DNA of 64,000 bases from Neisseria musculi (GTDB lineage Bacteria > Pseudomonadota > Gammaproteobacteria > Burkholderiales > Neisseriaceae): NCBI RefSeq assembly GCF_014297595.2, contig NZ_CP060414.2, positions 2,480,001 through 2,544,000 on the forward strand, in the 5' to 3' direction. The notes under the pieces were generated by a model. The model was not told the origin of the DNA and did no database searches. It worked only from the letters and a program-made list of their open reading frames with translations. A program made the translations under genes and the position numbers. This document shows positions 1-9,129 of this stretch, piece after piece. How positions within the stretch are numbered: the stretch's first letter is position 1; each line of letters starts with the position of its first letter.

Positions 1-38
1 CCTTGCGTGTTTTTAACCGTTGCAGGCCGTCTGAGCGG

Positions 39-422
39 TTAAACGCCGTTTTTCTTTTTATAGTCGGAAACGGCGGCTTTAATCGCGTCTTCGGCCAAAA
101 TCGAGCAGTGTACTTTCACCGGGGGCAGCTCCAGCTCTTCGGCGATTTCACTGTTTTTGATGGCCAGCGCTTCATCGAGGCTTTTGCCTTTCACCCATTC
201 GGTGATCAATGAAGAAGAGGCGATGGCCGAGCCGCAGCCGTAGGTTTTGAACTTGGCGTCTTCAATCACGCCTTGCCCGTTTACTTTGATTTGCAGCTTC
301 ATCACATCGCCGCAGGCGGGTGCGCCGACCATGCCGGTGCCGACCGATTCATCGTTTTTGTCGAACGAGCCGACATTGCGGGGGTTTTCGTAGTGGTCGA
401 TTACTTTGCTGCTGTATGCCAT
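39..422 (-). CDS. iscU: IscU iron-sulfur cluster assembly scaffold
   Basis: This 127-residue protein is the cytoplasmic scaffold on which IscS-derived sulfur and iron are assembled into [2Fe-2S] clusters before transfer to apoproteins. The three conserved cluster-ligand cysteines are visible at about residues 37 (APACGDV), 63 (YGCGSA) and 106 (VHCSI), and the HscA-recognition motif LPPVK lies just before the third. Length is normal for the family. It is on the same strand as iscS and iscR and is the most distal isc gene in the window. An unrelated secreted-protein gene lies between it and iscS, so its own promoter or read-through is needed. The identification is secure. Confidence 0.97.
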   Translation of the reverse strand: MAYSSKVIDHYENPRNVGSFDKNDESVGTGMVGAPACGDVMKLQIKVNGQGVIEDAKFKTYGCGSAIASSSLITEWVKGKSLDEALAIKNSEIAEELELPPVKVHCSILAEDAIKAAVSDYKKKNGV

Positions 423-565
423 GATGTGTTTCCTTGTGGTTTGGTTTATAAGATTATTTAAGGCCGTCTGAAAAGAAATTCAAGGCGGCTGGGGGCTTGC
501 TGTGTGGTTTGAAAGGTTTGCTTAAAAGGGTTGGGGGTTGCCGGTTTTTTCAAACCAACCCGCGT

Positions 566-1456
566 TTATTCGATATGGAAAACGGCTTCGGGGGCATGCG
601 CGGCTTCGCCGTAATCTTCATCGCGCCCGAACAGTGCCGGTTTGTCGGGCAGACTGTTGGCGGGATATTCCGCTTGGGGGCGGATAAGCGTCAAGCCGGG
701 CGGATGTTCAAGGCCGGTGCAGTGTTTGCGGATTTCGTTTACTTCTTTTGCGCTTAGGGGGTCGGGTTTGCCCATGCTGGTATGGTTGCCGTACATTTCG
801 CTGCCGATCATCAGCAGTTTGCCGTTTTGGAAGCGGCCTTCCCAAGATTGTTGATCCTGCATGGCTTCTTCACTCATATTAATCCACACATGGTCGCGCG
901 GCCTGCCGATGTCGAAACGGGTAATCTGCCAGCCGCCTTCCCGGCGCGGGTAGCCGAAAAACAGATAGCGGTGTTTCAAGGGCAGCGTTTCATGCGCGCT
1001 GAAACCATTTTGTTGGGGCGAGAAAAACGGAGCCATATCGGCCGGTGTTTGCGGGCTGTTGCTGCTGCCGAACACAACATCGCGCTGTAAGGTGCTGAAG
1101 GCTGCGGTGTTGATGCGTAGCTCGGGTTTGAGCGTTTTTTTGCCCGTTGGGTTGCCCGGCTTTTCGGCATAGACAACAAAACGGCTGGGAAACCGTGAAG
1201 TGCGGGTAAATTTGAGCCGGATGCCGTTTTGGTCTTTGCCTGATTGCTCCCATTTGCCGGGGGAGTGGATATCCATGGCTCCGGCAATGGCACTCAGGCA
1301 GAAAGTGTGATCGGGCAATACTGCCAAAGAGACCACGCTGTCCACAGAGCGGTGGCTGTACACGCCGATAAAACCGGCCTGCGGTGTTTGCGCCCACACG
1401 GCAGCGCAGGGCAGGCAAAACAGCATACCCAATAAAGCGGCGGCAGGGTGTTTCAT
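566..1456 (-). CDS. Secreted protein of unknown function inside the isc cluster
   Basis: I do not recognise this 296-residue protein. I start it at the ATG at 1456 because that gives a typical signal peptide: MKH, a hydrophobic stretch of about 15 residues, and an AVWA cleavage site. A longer frame to 1558 lacks such a start and reads through a DUS. The mature protein has two cysteines (near residues 47 and 245), several aromatic and charged segments and no membrane span, suggesting a soluble periplasmic or surface protein. It sits on the same strand between iscS and iscU, with DUS copies on both sides, which suggests insertion into an ancestral isc operon. No role in cluster assembly can be inferred. 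Confidence 0.75.
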   Translation of the reverse strand: MKHPAAALLGMLFCLPCAAVWAQTPQAGFIGVYSHRSVDSVVSLAVLPDHTFCLSAIAGAMDIHSPGKWEQSGKDQNGIRLKFTRTSRFPSRFVVYAEKPGNPTGKKTLKPELRINTAAFSTLQRDVVFGSSNSPQTPADMAPFFSPQQNGFSAHETLPLKHRYLFFGYPRREGGWQITRFDIGRPRDHVWINMSEEAMQDQQSWEGRFQNGKLLMIGSEMYGNHTSMGKPDPLSAKEVNEIRKHCTGLEHPPGLTLIRPQAEYPANSLPDKPALFGRDEDYGEAAHAPEAVFHIE

Positions 1457-1567
1457 TTGTTTTGGCTCGTGTTTGATGGTTATGGATAGGGTTTCCGGCC
1501 GTCTGAAAACCGTTTTGCCGGATTCGCAAACCCGGCCTGCCGTTTCAGACGGCCTCATGCATCAATC

Positions 1568-2782
1568 TTAATGCTCTGCCCATTCAACGGTGTTCAAATC
1601 GATGCCTTCTTTAAACATTTCCCATAATGGCGAGAGTTCGCGCAGTTTGCCGATTTTTGATTTAATCAGCCCGGCGGCGAATGCCACTTCTTCTTCGGTG
1701 GTCATGCGGCCGAAGGTGATGCGTAGGGAGGAGTGTGCGAGCTCATCGTTGCGGCCGAGTGCGCGCAAAACATAGCTGGGCTCCAACGAGGCGGAAGTGC
1801 AGGCGGAGCCGCTGGATACGGCCAATTCTTTCACCGCCATAATCAGGCTTTCGCCTTCAACGAAGTTGAAGCTCACGTTGAGGTTGGTGGGCACGCGCTG
1901 CTGCAAATCGCCGTTGATATACACTTCTTCGATGCCTTCGATGCCTTTGAGAAACACTTCGCGCAGCTTCAGGGCGTGGGCGCGGTCTTGCTCCAATTCT
2001 TCGCGTGCCAGGCGGAAAGCCTCGCCCATGCCGACAATTTGGTGGGTCGGGAGCGTGCCTGAGCGGAAGCCGCGCTCGTGGCCGCCGCCGTGGATTTGCG
2101 CTTCGAGGCGCACGCGCGGTTTGCGGCGCACATAGAGCGCGCCTATGCCTTTGGGGCCGTAGATTTTGTGGGCGGAAAGGCTCAGCAGGTCCACTTTGGC
2201 CGTTTCTACGTCTATCGGGGTTTTGCCGGCGGCTTGGGCGGCATCAACGTGGAAGATGATTTTGTGTTCGCGGCAGATTGCGCCGATGGCGGGAATATCT
2301 TGAACCACGCCGATTTCGTTGTTTACCCACATCACGGAAATCAGGATGGTGTCGGGGCGGATGGCGGCTTTGAGCGTTTCCAAATCAATCAGGCCGTTTT
2401 CCTGCACGCCCAGATAGGTAACTTCAAAGCCCTGGCGTTCGAGCTCGCGCATGGTGTCGAGCACGGCTTTATGCTCGGTTTTGACGGTGATGAGGTGTTT
2501 GCCTTTGTTTTTGTAGAACTGCGCCGCGCCTTTGATGGCAAGGTTGTTGGATTCGGTGGCGCCGCTGGTAAACACGATTTCTTTGGCATCGGCATGAATC
2601 AGTTTGGCGATTTCGGCGCGGGCGTTTTCTACGGCTTCTTCTGCGCTCCAGCCGAAGCTGTGGCTGTTGGAGGCGGGGTTGCCGAACTGCTCGGTGAGGT
2701 AGGGAATCATTTTGGCCGCCACGCGCGGATCAACAGGAGTGGTGGCGGCATAGTCGAGATAAATCGGAGTTTTGATGGTCAT
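1568..2782 (-). CDS. iscS: IscS cysteine desulfurase
   Basis: This 404-residue PLP enzyme converts cysteine to alanine and passes persulfide sulfur to IscU and to tRNA-thiolation pathways. Visible landmarks are the ATESNN substrate-binding segment near residue 75, the Schiff-base lysine in SAHKIYGP (K206) and the sulfur-accepting cysteine in SSGSACTS (C328). Length and the C-terminal ending EWAEH match the housekeeping IscS group rather than SufS or NifS. It lies 25 bp downstream of iscR in the same orientation, so the two are probably co-transcribed and under IscR control. Confidence 0.98.
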   Translation of the reverse strand: MTIKTPIYLDYAATTPVDPRVAAKMIPYLTEQFGNPASNSHSFGWSAEEAVENARAEIAKLIHADAKEIVFTSGATESNNLAIKGAAQFYKNKGKHLITVKTEHKAVLDTMRELERQGFEVTYLGVQENGLIDLETLKAAIRPDTILISVMWVNNEIGVVQDIPAIGAICREHKIIFHVDAAQAAGKTPIDVETAKVDLLSLSAHKIYGPKGIGALYVRRKPRVRLEAQIHGGGHERGFRSGTLPTHQIVGMGEAFRLAREELEQDRAHALKLREVFLKGIEGIEEVYINGDLQQRVPTNLNVSFNFVEGESLIMAVKELAVSSGSACTSASLEPSYVLRALGRNDELAHSSLRITFGRMTTEEEVAFAAGLIKSKIGKLRELSPLWEMFKEGIDLNTVEWAEH

Positions 2783-2807
2783 GGCTGTGTTCTTTCTTGA
2801 TATGGTG

Positions 2808-3263
2808 TTAATGGATATGGGTTTGGTTGAATTCGATTATTTTATCGTGGCCGGGGTGGTTGTTTTTATGGTCGATAATGTGTTGCAGGGTAACGCTGCT
2901 GAGATAATTGTGGATGGTTTTGTTGAGGTTTGCCCACAAATCGTGGGTGAGACAGGGTGAGCCTTTGCGGCAGTCGGCCCTGCTGTTGCACTGGGTGGCA
3001 TCCAAAGAATCTTCGGCGGCAGCGATGATTTGGGCGATGTTGATTTCGGCGGCAGGAGAGGCCAGGATATAGCCGCCGCCGGGGCCGCGCAGGCTCTCTA
3101 CCAACTCTGCGCGCCGCAGTTTGCTGAAAAGCTGTTCTAAATAGGAAAGGGAAATATGCTGCCGCTCGCTGATGGCGCTGAGTTTGACGGCGCCGTTTTG
3201 GGCGTTGAGTGCCAAATCTATCATGGCGGTAACGGCAAACCGCCCTTTTGTGGTGAGTCGCAT
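2808..3263 (-). CDS. iscR: IscR Rrf2-family [2Fe-2S] regulator of the isc operon
   Basis: This 151-residue Rrf2-type winged-helix regulator senses iron-sulfur status and represses isc when loaded with a [2Fe-2S] cluster. The N-terminal [11 protein letters not shown] and the SxSYLEQLF recognition region are typical. The three ligand cysteines are at residues 92, 98 and 104, with a histidine at 107, so cluster binding is expected. It is the first gene of the minus-strand isc cluster, and a candidate IscR site overlaps its promoter about 60 bp upstream. Confidence 0.96.
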   Translation of the reverse strand: MRLTTKGRFAVTAMIDLALNAQNGAVKLSAISERQHISLSYLEQLFSKLRRAELVESLRGPGGGYILASPAAEINIAQIIAAAEDSLDATQCNSRADCRKGSPCLTHDLWANLNKTIHNYLSSVTLQHIIDHKNNHPGHDKIIEFNQTHIH

Positions 3264-3300
3264 GGCAGTATTGTTTAGTGTTATGGCTGTTATCGGCTGG

Positions 3301-3335
3301 ATTGTCTAGTATCTGAGTGTTTTAGTCAAGTATAT
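3301..3335 (-). promoter_or_regulatory. iscR promoter with overlapping type 1 IscR site
   Basis: On the minus strand a -35 TTGACT (3324-3329) is followed after 17 bp by GACAAT (3301-3306). The surrounding bases 3309-3335 read TATACTTGACT, four bases, then CACTCAGATACT, which resembles the type 1 IscR operator known from enterobacteria. The operator would cover the -35 box, as expected for autorepression. The promoter is seen directly; the IscR assignment is by motif resemblance. Confidence 0.6.
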
Positions 3336-3481
3336 CCGCTTTCAGACGGCCGCACCGGGTGGGAAAGCGTTTGATATATCTGTATGCTTGGTGTAAATTG
3401 ATAAAGGTTCTCAAACAGCCTGTTTTAGGTTTCTTGAAAAACATAAATTAAAATTAATTGGTTACTAAGGTGGATTAAAGC

Positions 3482-4651
3482 ATGAAACATGATTTGAGCA
3501 AGATAACCTGCATTGAAGACCTGCGCCGGGTTGCCAAGCGCAAAGTGCCGAAAATGTTTTACGATTATGCCGATTCCGGCTCGTGGTCGGAAGCCACTTA
3601 CCGCGAAAACACTTCGGATTTCAAAAGCATCAAATTCCGCCAGCGGGTGTTGGTGGATATGGAAGGTCGCAGCTTGGCCGCCAAAATGATCGGGCACGAT
3701 GTGAAAATGCCGGCGGCCATTGCGCCGACGGGCTTTACCGGTATGCAGCATGCAGACGGTGAAATTCTGGCTGCACGCGCCGCCGAAAAATTCGGCATAC
3801 CGTTTTCACTTTCCACCATGTCGATTTGTTCGATTGAAGATGTGGCTGAAAACACCAGCGCGCCTTTTTGGTTTCAGCTTTATGTGATGCGCGACCGTGA
3901 GTTTATGGAAAACCTGATTAAGCGCGCGCAGGCGGCGAACTGTTCGGCGTTGATTCTTACCGCCGATTTGCAGGTGCTCGGCCAGCGCCACAAAGACATC
4001 AAAAACGGCCTTTCCGCGCCGCCGAAGCCCACTCTTGCCAATCTGATTAATTTGGCCACCAAGCCCGAATGGTGCCTGAAGATGCTCAATACCGAGCGGC
4101 GCACGTTCCGCAATATCGTGGGCCATGCTAAAAATGTTGGCGATTTGTCATCACTTTCTTCGTGGACTTCCGAACAGTTCGACCCGCGCCTGAGTTGGGA
4201 CGATGTTGCCCGCATCAAAGATTTGTGGGGCGGAAAGCTGATTATCAAAGGGATTATGGAGCCTGAAGATGCCGAGCTGGCCGTGAAAAGCGGAGCAGAT
4301 GCCATTGTGGTTTCCAACCACGGCGGCCGCCAGCTCGATGATACCGTTTCCACCATCAAAGCCCTGCCCGCTATTGTGGGTGCAGTGGGCAGCAGCATCG
4401 AAGTGTGGCTCGACAGCGGCATCCGCAGCGGCCAGGATATTCTCAAAGCGTGGGCGCTGGGCGCGCGCGGCACCATGATAGGGCGTGCTTTCCTTTACGG
4501 ACTGGGTGCATACGGCGAAGAGGGAGTAACCCGTACGCTGGAAATTCTCTATAAAGAAATGGATATTTCGATGGCGTTTACCGGCCACCGCGATATTCAT
4601 GATGTGGGCAAAGAGATTTTGGTGAAAGGCACTTATCCCGAAGCAGATTGA
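3482..4651 (+). CDS. lldD: FMN-dependent L-lactate dehydrogenase
   Basis: This 389-residue member of the alpha-hydroxy-acid oxidase family oxidises L-lactate to pyruvate with FMN and passes electrons to the respiratory chain at the inner membrane face. The family signature SNHGGRQLD carries the catalytic histidine (H280). The IKGIMEPEDAE strand and DSGIRSGQDILKA phosphate-binding loop are intact. There is no signal peptide. A purine-rich AAGGTGG lies about 10 bp upstream of the ATG. It appears to be a single-gene unit ending in an inverted DUS pair. Lactate is a main carbon source for neisseriae on mucosa, so a full-length copy is expected. Confidence 0.95.
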   Translation: MKHDLSKITCIEDLRRVAKRKVPKMFYDYADSGSWSEATYRENTSDFKSIKFRQRVLVDMEGRSLAAKMIGHDVKMPAAIAPTGFTGMQHADGEILAARAAEKFGIPFSLSTMSICSIEDVAENTSAPFWFQLYVMRDREFMENLIKRAQAANCSALILTADLQVLGQRHKDIKNGLSAPPKPTLANLINLATKPEWCLKMLNTERRTFRNIVGHAKNVGDLSSLSSWTSEQFDPRLSWDDVARIKDLWGGKLIIKGIMEPEDAELAVKSGADAIVVSNHGGRQLDDTVSTIKALPAIVGAVGSSIEVWLDSGIRSGQDILKAWALGARGTMIGRAFLYGLGAYGEEGVTRTLEILYKEMDISMAFTGHRDIHDVGKEILVKGTYPEAD

Positions 4652-4813
4652 AGAGGCTGAAACGAAGCCGTTTTATTTCTGCCGGCGGGTTAGGGCTGCA
4701 CTCCGGCTCAAAGAGAAAGGTTTTGCCGGCAGTCCGGGCGGTAGCAGAGCCGGCCGGGTATGGTTTGCGGCTGTGCGCCGGAAATAAAGCAGATTCACCC
4801 AATTCAAGCCCCC

Positions 4814-4843
4814 AGGCCGTCTGAAAGATTTTTCAGACGGCCT
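4814..4843 (+). terminator. Inverted DUS pair terminator after lldD
   Basis: AGGCCGTCTGAAA and its reverse complement are separated by four bases and form a 13-bp stem followed by a T-rich stretch. Such paired DUS act as terminators in Neisseria. Confidence 0.75.
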
Positions 4844-4942
4844 GATTGTTTTGAAAAGGTGGCAAACAGAGTGAAACCCGGCCTCACGTTATTTATGCAG
4901 TTGTTTTTTACATTGGAAAACTTGTATTTTTGGCAGATTAGA

Positions 4943-4968
4943 TATATAAATAAAAACCATTATCAAAT
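4943..4968 (+). promoter_or_regulatory. Possible Fur box and promoter for the haem receptor
   Basis: TATATAAATAAAAACC runs into ATTATCAAAT. Read on the minus strand it gives GATAATGG followed by a T/A tract, which resembles half of the Fur consensus GATAATGAT. It lies in an AT-rich block 110-130 bp upstream of a TonB-dependent haem receptor, where iron repression is expected. The match is partial, so this is inference from motif and context. Confidence 0.4.
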
Positions 4969-5075
4969 TATTTGTTGAAAAGATTGCCTGAAGCGTTTCA
5001 GACGGCCGGCAAGAGGGCTCCGCTTTCCTACCAAATAAAACAGATCATTTTCCCGCAAACGGATAACTTTTCCTG

Positions 5076-7289
5076 ATGAAAAACATGAAGCTCAAACCCA
5101 GTGTCTGCGCTGTGGTGCTGGCTTTTGCCGCGCCTGCACTTTATGCCGAAACCTTGCGCCCCGAAACCGCCGAGCTGGAAACCATCACTGTAACCGCCGA
5201 CCGCAACGCGCAAAAACTCGACCGCTCTGCGCCGAATGTGGCAGTGGTGCCGCGCCAAACGCTTAATCAGGCGGCCGCCGCCAATCTCGATGATATATTT
5301 TTATACGAACCGGGCGTGTGGGTGCCTTCCGACCACAGCCGCAGGGGCAATGCCGGTGTAAATATACGGGGCATAGACGGCAACCGTATTCTGATGATGG
5401 TAGACGGCGTGCGCCTGCCCGAATCTTATGCGGGCGGCGGCAGCAACGGTGCCATTTCCGGCCGCGATTTGGTGGAGTCCGACACGCTCAGGCAGGCCGA
5501 TATTGTGAAAGGGCCGTATTCCGCGCTCTACGGCAGCGATGCGCTGGGCGGAGTGGTCAACCTGACCACCTATTCGCCCGCCGATTTTGTCGATGCCGGC
5601 AAACCCACCCACTTCGGCCTGAAATACGGCTACCGCAGCCGCGACCGAAGCCACGGCATCACCGCCACGGCGGCGGGTTATACGGAACACGCCGAGGGTT
5701 TGCTGATGCTCACCCGCAGACAGGGGCATGAAATCAAAAACAAAGGCAGCATCGACACGCACGACAGCAGCCGCACCCGCAACAATCCGCAACACAACAA
5801 CGGCTACAATATTCTGGCCAAAGGCAGCGCGGGCAACGAAATCCACCGTATCGAAGCCGTGTTTGAGCAGTTTTACCGCAAAAACACAACCGATCTGCTC
5901 AACACGCTGGGCAGCAGCACCGTGGTGCGCGGCCCCGTTGCAGTAACCACCGTGCAAACACAGGCCCAAGCCGATGATTCCGCCCGCCGCCGGCGTTTCG
6001 GCCTGGGCTACCGCTATAGCGGCGGCGGCCGTCTGAAAGAGGCAGAACTGTCCGCCTACCGCCAGCAGCTCAAAGCGCAGGACGATGCGGTAAACGTGAG
6101 CGTAACGGCGGGTAACGGCCGCGCCGCCGGCAGCGGCACCCGCTATTCCGACTACGGCTTCGAACAAACCATCAGCGGCATCAACAGCCGCGCAGTAACA
6201 GAATGGGATACAGGCCGTCTGAAACACACCATAGTGGCAGGCGCGGAATTCAAACATGCCGACACCGGGCGCAGCCGCGACAGCATCACCGTTTATTCAG
6301 ACGGCCGCCGCAGCAAAACCTATGCAGGCAGCCTTTATCCCAACAAAACCTTTCCCGACAGCAAACGGCGCACTTTCAGCATTTATGCGCAAGACAGCAT
6401 CGCCTTCGGCGATAGCGGCGTGATGCTCACTCCCGCACTGCGCTACGAATACGAAAAACTCAAGCCGCAAATCGATCAAGCCTATCTCAACGGCAACCCC
6501 GAGAGCCTGCCGCAGAATTTCAGCGACAGTGCACTCACTCCCAGCCTGCGCCTGATTTGGCCGCTGGGCGGCGCGTTCACCGGCTTTGCCACCTATTCGC
6601 AGGGTTTCCGCACGCCGCCTTTCGATTCGGCCACCATGTCGTTTTCCAACACTCAGCACGGCTACCAAATCGTGCCCAACAACAACCTGAAATCAGAGCG
6701 TTCCAACAGCTTTGAGTTGGGCATGAAATACAAAGGCACCAACAGCAAAGCGCAGGTAACCGCGTTTTACAACCGCTACCGCAACTTTATCTCACGGCAA
6801 TTTGCCGGCATGGAAAACGGCATGCAGATATTCCGCTTCGAAAACTTCGATAAAGTGAAAACCTACGGCATCGAAGCCGCCGCATCCCACCGTTTGGACG
6901 GCGCATGGCATCTTAACGGCAGCATCGCCTGGATGCGCGGCCGAGAAGGCAGCGGCAGGCCGCTCGATACCGCCTACCCGCCAAACGGCGTGCTCGGTGT
7001 GGATTATGTGCAGGAAAAATGGGGCGCGGGCACCAAGCTGCGCTGGGCGGCCAGGCAGAAACGCGCGAGCAGCGAAAACCATTTCAAAACGCCGGGCTAC
7101 GGCGTGTGGGATGCCGGCGCATGGTACAAACCCGCGAAAAACATCGAATTGGGCGTAAACGTGTATAACCTCGGCAACAAAAAATACTGGCAGCACGCCG
7201 ATGTGGCCGGCATGGCCGACTCCGGCGTGATGGATCTGTACAGCATGAGCGGGCGCAACATTGCTGCCACAGCGCAGGTGAAGTTTTAA
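5076..7289 (+). CDS. TonB-dependent haem/haemoglobin receptor
   Basis: This 737-residue outer-membrane receptor binds haem or haemoproteins and imports haem using TonB energy. The start MKNMKLKPS leads into a signal peptide ending ALYA at about residue 25. A TonB box (ETITVTA) follows near residue 35, then a plug domain with the conserved NIRGIDGNRILMMVDG segment, then the beta-barrel ending in the terminal phenylalanine of QVKF. The haem-receptor signatures FRTPPF and NNNLKSERS are present in the barrel, as in HmbR/HemR/HmuR proteins. Three DUS copies lie inside the coding sequence (6028, 6212, 6297; residues about 317-410). It heads a haem-utilisation locus whose downstream members are damaged. 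Confidence 0.9.
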   Translation: MKNMKLKPSVCAVVLAFAAPALYAETLRPETAELETITVTADRNAQKLDRSAPNVAVVPRQTLNQAAAANLDDIFLYEPGVWVPSDHSRRGNAGVNIRGIDGNRILMMVDGVRLPESYAGGGSNGAISGRDLVESDTLRQADIVKGPYSALYGSDALGGVVNLTTYSPADFVDAGKPTHFGLKYGYRSRDRSHGITATAAGYTEHAEGLLMLTRRQGHEIKNKGSIDTHDSSRTRNNPQHNNGYNILAKGSAGNEIHRIEAVFEQFYRKNTTDLLNTLGSSTVVRGPVAVTTVQTQAQADDSARRRRFGLGYRYSGGGRLKEAELSAYRQQLKAQDDAVNVSVTAGNGRAAGSGTRYSDYGFEQTISGINSRAVTEWDTGRLKHTIVAGAEFKHADTGRSRDSITVYSDGRRSKTYAGSLYPNKTFPDSKRRTFSIYAQDSIAFGDSGVMLTPALRYEYEKLKPQIDQAYLNGNPESLPQNFSDSALTPSLRLIWPLGGAFTGFATYSQGFRTPPFDSATMSFSNTQHGYQIVPNNNLKSERSNSFELGMKYKGTNSKAQVTAFYNRYRNFISRQFAGMENGMQIFRFENFDKVKTYGIEAAASHRLDGAWHLNGSIAWMRGREGSGRPLDTAYPPNGVLGVDYVQEKWGAGTKLRWAARQKRASSENHFKTPGYGVWDAGAWYKPAKNIELGVNVYNLGNKKYWQHADVAGMADSGVMDLYSMSGRNIAATAQVKF

Positions 7290-7300
7290 CGGAAAACTGT

Positions 7301-7342
7301 TTTTCAGACGGCCTTCACGGTATGGGTCAGGCCGTCTGAAAA
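7301..7342 (+). terminator. Inverted DUS pair after the haem receptor
   Basis: TTTTCAGACGGCCT and AGGCCGTCTGAAAA form a 14-bp stem with a 14-base loop, directly after the receptor stop and before hmuS. It may attenuate transcription into the downstream genes. Confidence 0.55.
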
Positions 7343-7359
7343 CATGAAAGGAAGCAGTG

Positions 7360-8397
7360 ATGAATCTCTGGCAGCAATACCAAACCAACAAGGCTTCAAA
7401 ACAGGGGCTTTATTTTCCGCGCGAAGGCGCGGCCGAGTTGGGCGTGAGCGAGGGCAGGCTGATGGCCGATGCGCCCGAAAGCGTTTATCTCGGCGGCAAA
7501 GAAAATATCCGCAACATCGTGTTGGAACTGCGCACTTTGGGGCAGGTGCAGTGTGTGGTGCGCAACAGCCTGTGCGTGCACGAAAAACAAGGCGTGTATG
7601 AAAACGTGAGCTTTGCGCCCGCCTCGGGCATCGCTTTGAATATCGGCGGCATCGACCTGCGCATTTTCACCGCCCGCTGGCATCATGCGCTGGCCGTTAC
7701 CGCCCGGGAAAACGGCAAGGTTGCGCGCTCGGTGCAGTTTTACGATGAATTCGGCGTGGCGGTGCAGAAAGTGTTTTTAAAAGAAGAGGGCAGAGAAGCA
7801 CAATGGCAGGCGTTATCGGCCGCTTTCGGCAAGAACCGGAAACCCGAATTCCAAAGCGCAGCCATGCCGCCGCCGGTCGAACCCGCGCCGTTGCCTGCCG
7901 AAAAAACCGCTGCTTTTCAGGAACGCTGGAACGAGTTGAAAGACATCCACCATTTCGGCGCTCTACTCGAAACCTTCGGCCTCGACCGCCGGGCTGCCTA
8001 CCGCCACGCACCCGTCGGTTTGACGCGCCGGCTGGAGCAGGGCGCGTAGCAGCAAGTGTTGGAGCAGGCCAGAGATCAGGGCTTGGAAATCATGATTTTT
8101 TCAGGCAACCGGGGAGTGGTGCAGATTCAGACCGGGCGGGTGCACAATCTCGTGCGCGCCCGAGGCTGGCTGAATATTCTCGATGCAAAAGAAGAAGGCT
8201 TCAGCCTGCACCTGAAAGACGATGAAATCGCCGAAACCTGGGTGGTGCGCCGCCCGATACGCGAAGGCTTCGTTATCTGCCTGGAAGGGTTTGACAACCG
8301 CCGCAAAACCGTGATTCAGATCTTCGGCAGGCGGCAGGAGGGCGAAACCGAGCCGGCCGCCTGGCACAGCCTCACCGGCGCGCTGCTTGCCGGCTGA
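7360..8397 (+). pseudogene. hmuS: HmuS/HemS haem-degrading factor interrupted by an in-frame amber codon
   Basis: Together the two halves make a haem-degrading/haem-trafficking protein of the HemS/ChuS family (about 345 residues), a cytoplasmic protein that receives imported haem. The reading frame is continuous from ATG 7360 (AAAGGA ribosome site 8 bp upstream) to the TGA at 8397, except for a TAG at 8047-8049 after about 229 residues. The family's C-terminal half continues in the same frame straight after it, including EIMIFSGNRGVVQIQTG and a WLNILD segment. The codon is followed by CAGCAA, so it looks like a CAG or similar codon changed to TAG. No other damage is visible, which implies a recent mutation, suppression, or a base-call error. 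Confidence 0.85.
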
Positions 8398-8617
8398 GCG
8401 ACATGCCACGGCTCCCGTTTGCATGTGAAACAACGGAGTTGTCCCGCCGCCGAGTCCGCAGATTTTTCAGACGGCCTGAACACTGCATTTCTAACAGGCC
8501 GTCTGAAACCAAACGGCAGGCCGTTTTTATACCACAGCCCCGCGGTACCGCAGTGTCAGGCAGGGTTGCGGCCGAAAAGAGGCAGGCTTTGCCCCGCCCG
8601 CTTATGCCGTAGCGGCG

Positions 8618-9016
8618 ATGCTGGCAGGTTTGCTGTTACTGCTGGGGGCGGGCAGAAAGCTGGATATTCTGATGCTGGGCGAAGACACCGCTGTGAGCAT
8701 GGGCATTTCGGTGCCGCGCGTGCGCCTGCAAACGGTGGCCGGTGCGGCGCTGCTCACCGGGGCTGCAGTGTCGCTTTCCGGCATTATCGGCTTTCTCGGC
8801 ATGATGATTCCCAATGTGCTGGCACAAACGGCGGGCGGGCGGCGCAGCAGGCTGATTGTGCTGTCGGCCTGGTTCGGCGCGGTATTCTTGTTGGCAGTGG
8901 GCAGTGCCGCCCGTTGGCTTGCCTATCCGGTGGATTTGCCGGTGGGCATTGTGATTGCGCTGTTGGGCGGGCCGTTTTTCATGTGGCTGTTTTTGCGGCC
9001 GGTGCGCAGCAGCTGA
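8618..9016 (+). pseudogene. hmuU: 3' remnant of a FecCD-type haem/iron ABC permease
   Basis: The encoded 132 residues are the C-terminal part of a FecCD/BtuC-type permease, which normally has about 330 residues and ten membrane helices. The LDILMLGEDTAVSMG segment and the FLGMMIPN segment, which contacts the ATPase, are typical of the family. Roughly 190 N-terminal residues are absent. The same frame can be read about 30 bases further upstream but soon loses resemblance. The substrate-binding protein gene (hmuT) expected between hmuS and hmuU is also missing; only 220 bp separate the hmuS stop from this fragment, and they hold an inverted DUS pair (8466-8511). A deletion removing hmuT and the 5' half of hmuU is the simplest reading. 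Confidence 0.85.
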
Positions 9017-9046
9017 GGCCGTCTGAAAAGATTCAGAATACCCGTC

Positions 9047-9069
9047 ATACTCGGGCTTGACCCGAGTAT
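9047..9069. repeat. Palindromic hairpin between permease remnant and ATPase gene
   Basis: ATACTCGGG, CTTGA, CCCGAGTAT form a perfect 9-bp stem with a 5-base loop. The unit looks like a dispersed palindromic repeat. It could also weaken transcription into the ATPase gene. Confidence 0.55.
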
Positions 9070-9129
9070 CTGCTGTTTATTACGGAATAAAAAGCACATA
9101 CCGTTCTTTATTCCCCAATCCAACCGATT

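Larger units (their letters stand above)
4652..5075. other. Intergenic region between lldD and the haem receptor
   Basis: There is no convincing gene in this 424-bp gap. The first part (about 4690-4795) is GC-rich and contains GGCTCAAAGAGAAAGG, resembling the internal part of a degenerate Correia-type repeat. It is followed by the DUS-pair terminator and an AT-rich promoter region with a Fur-like site. Confidence 0.6.

Noticed and set aside
5301..6257. A 318-codon antisense frame in the haem receptor gene
   Set aside because: The receptor frame explains this region fully, and long antisense frames are expected at this GC content.
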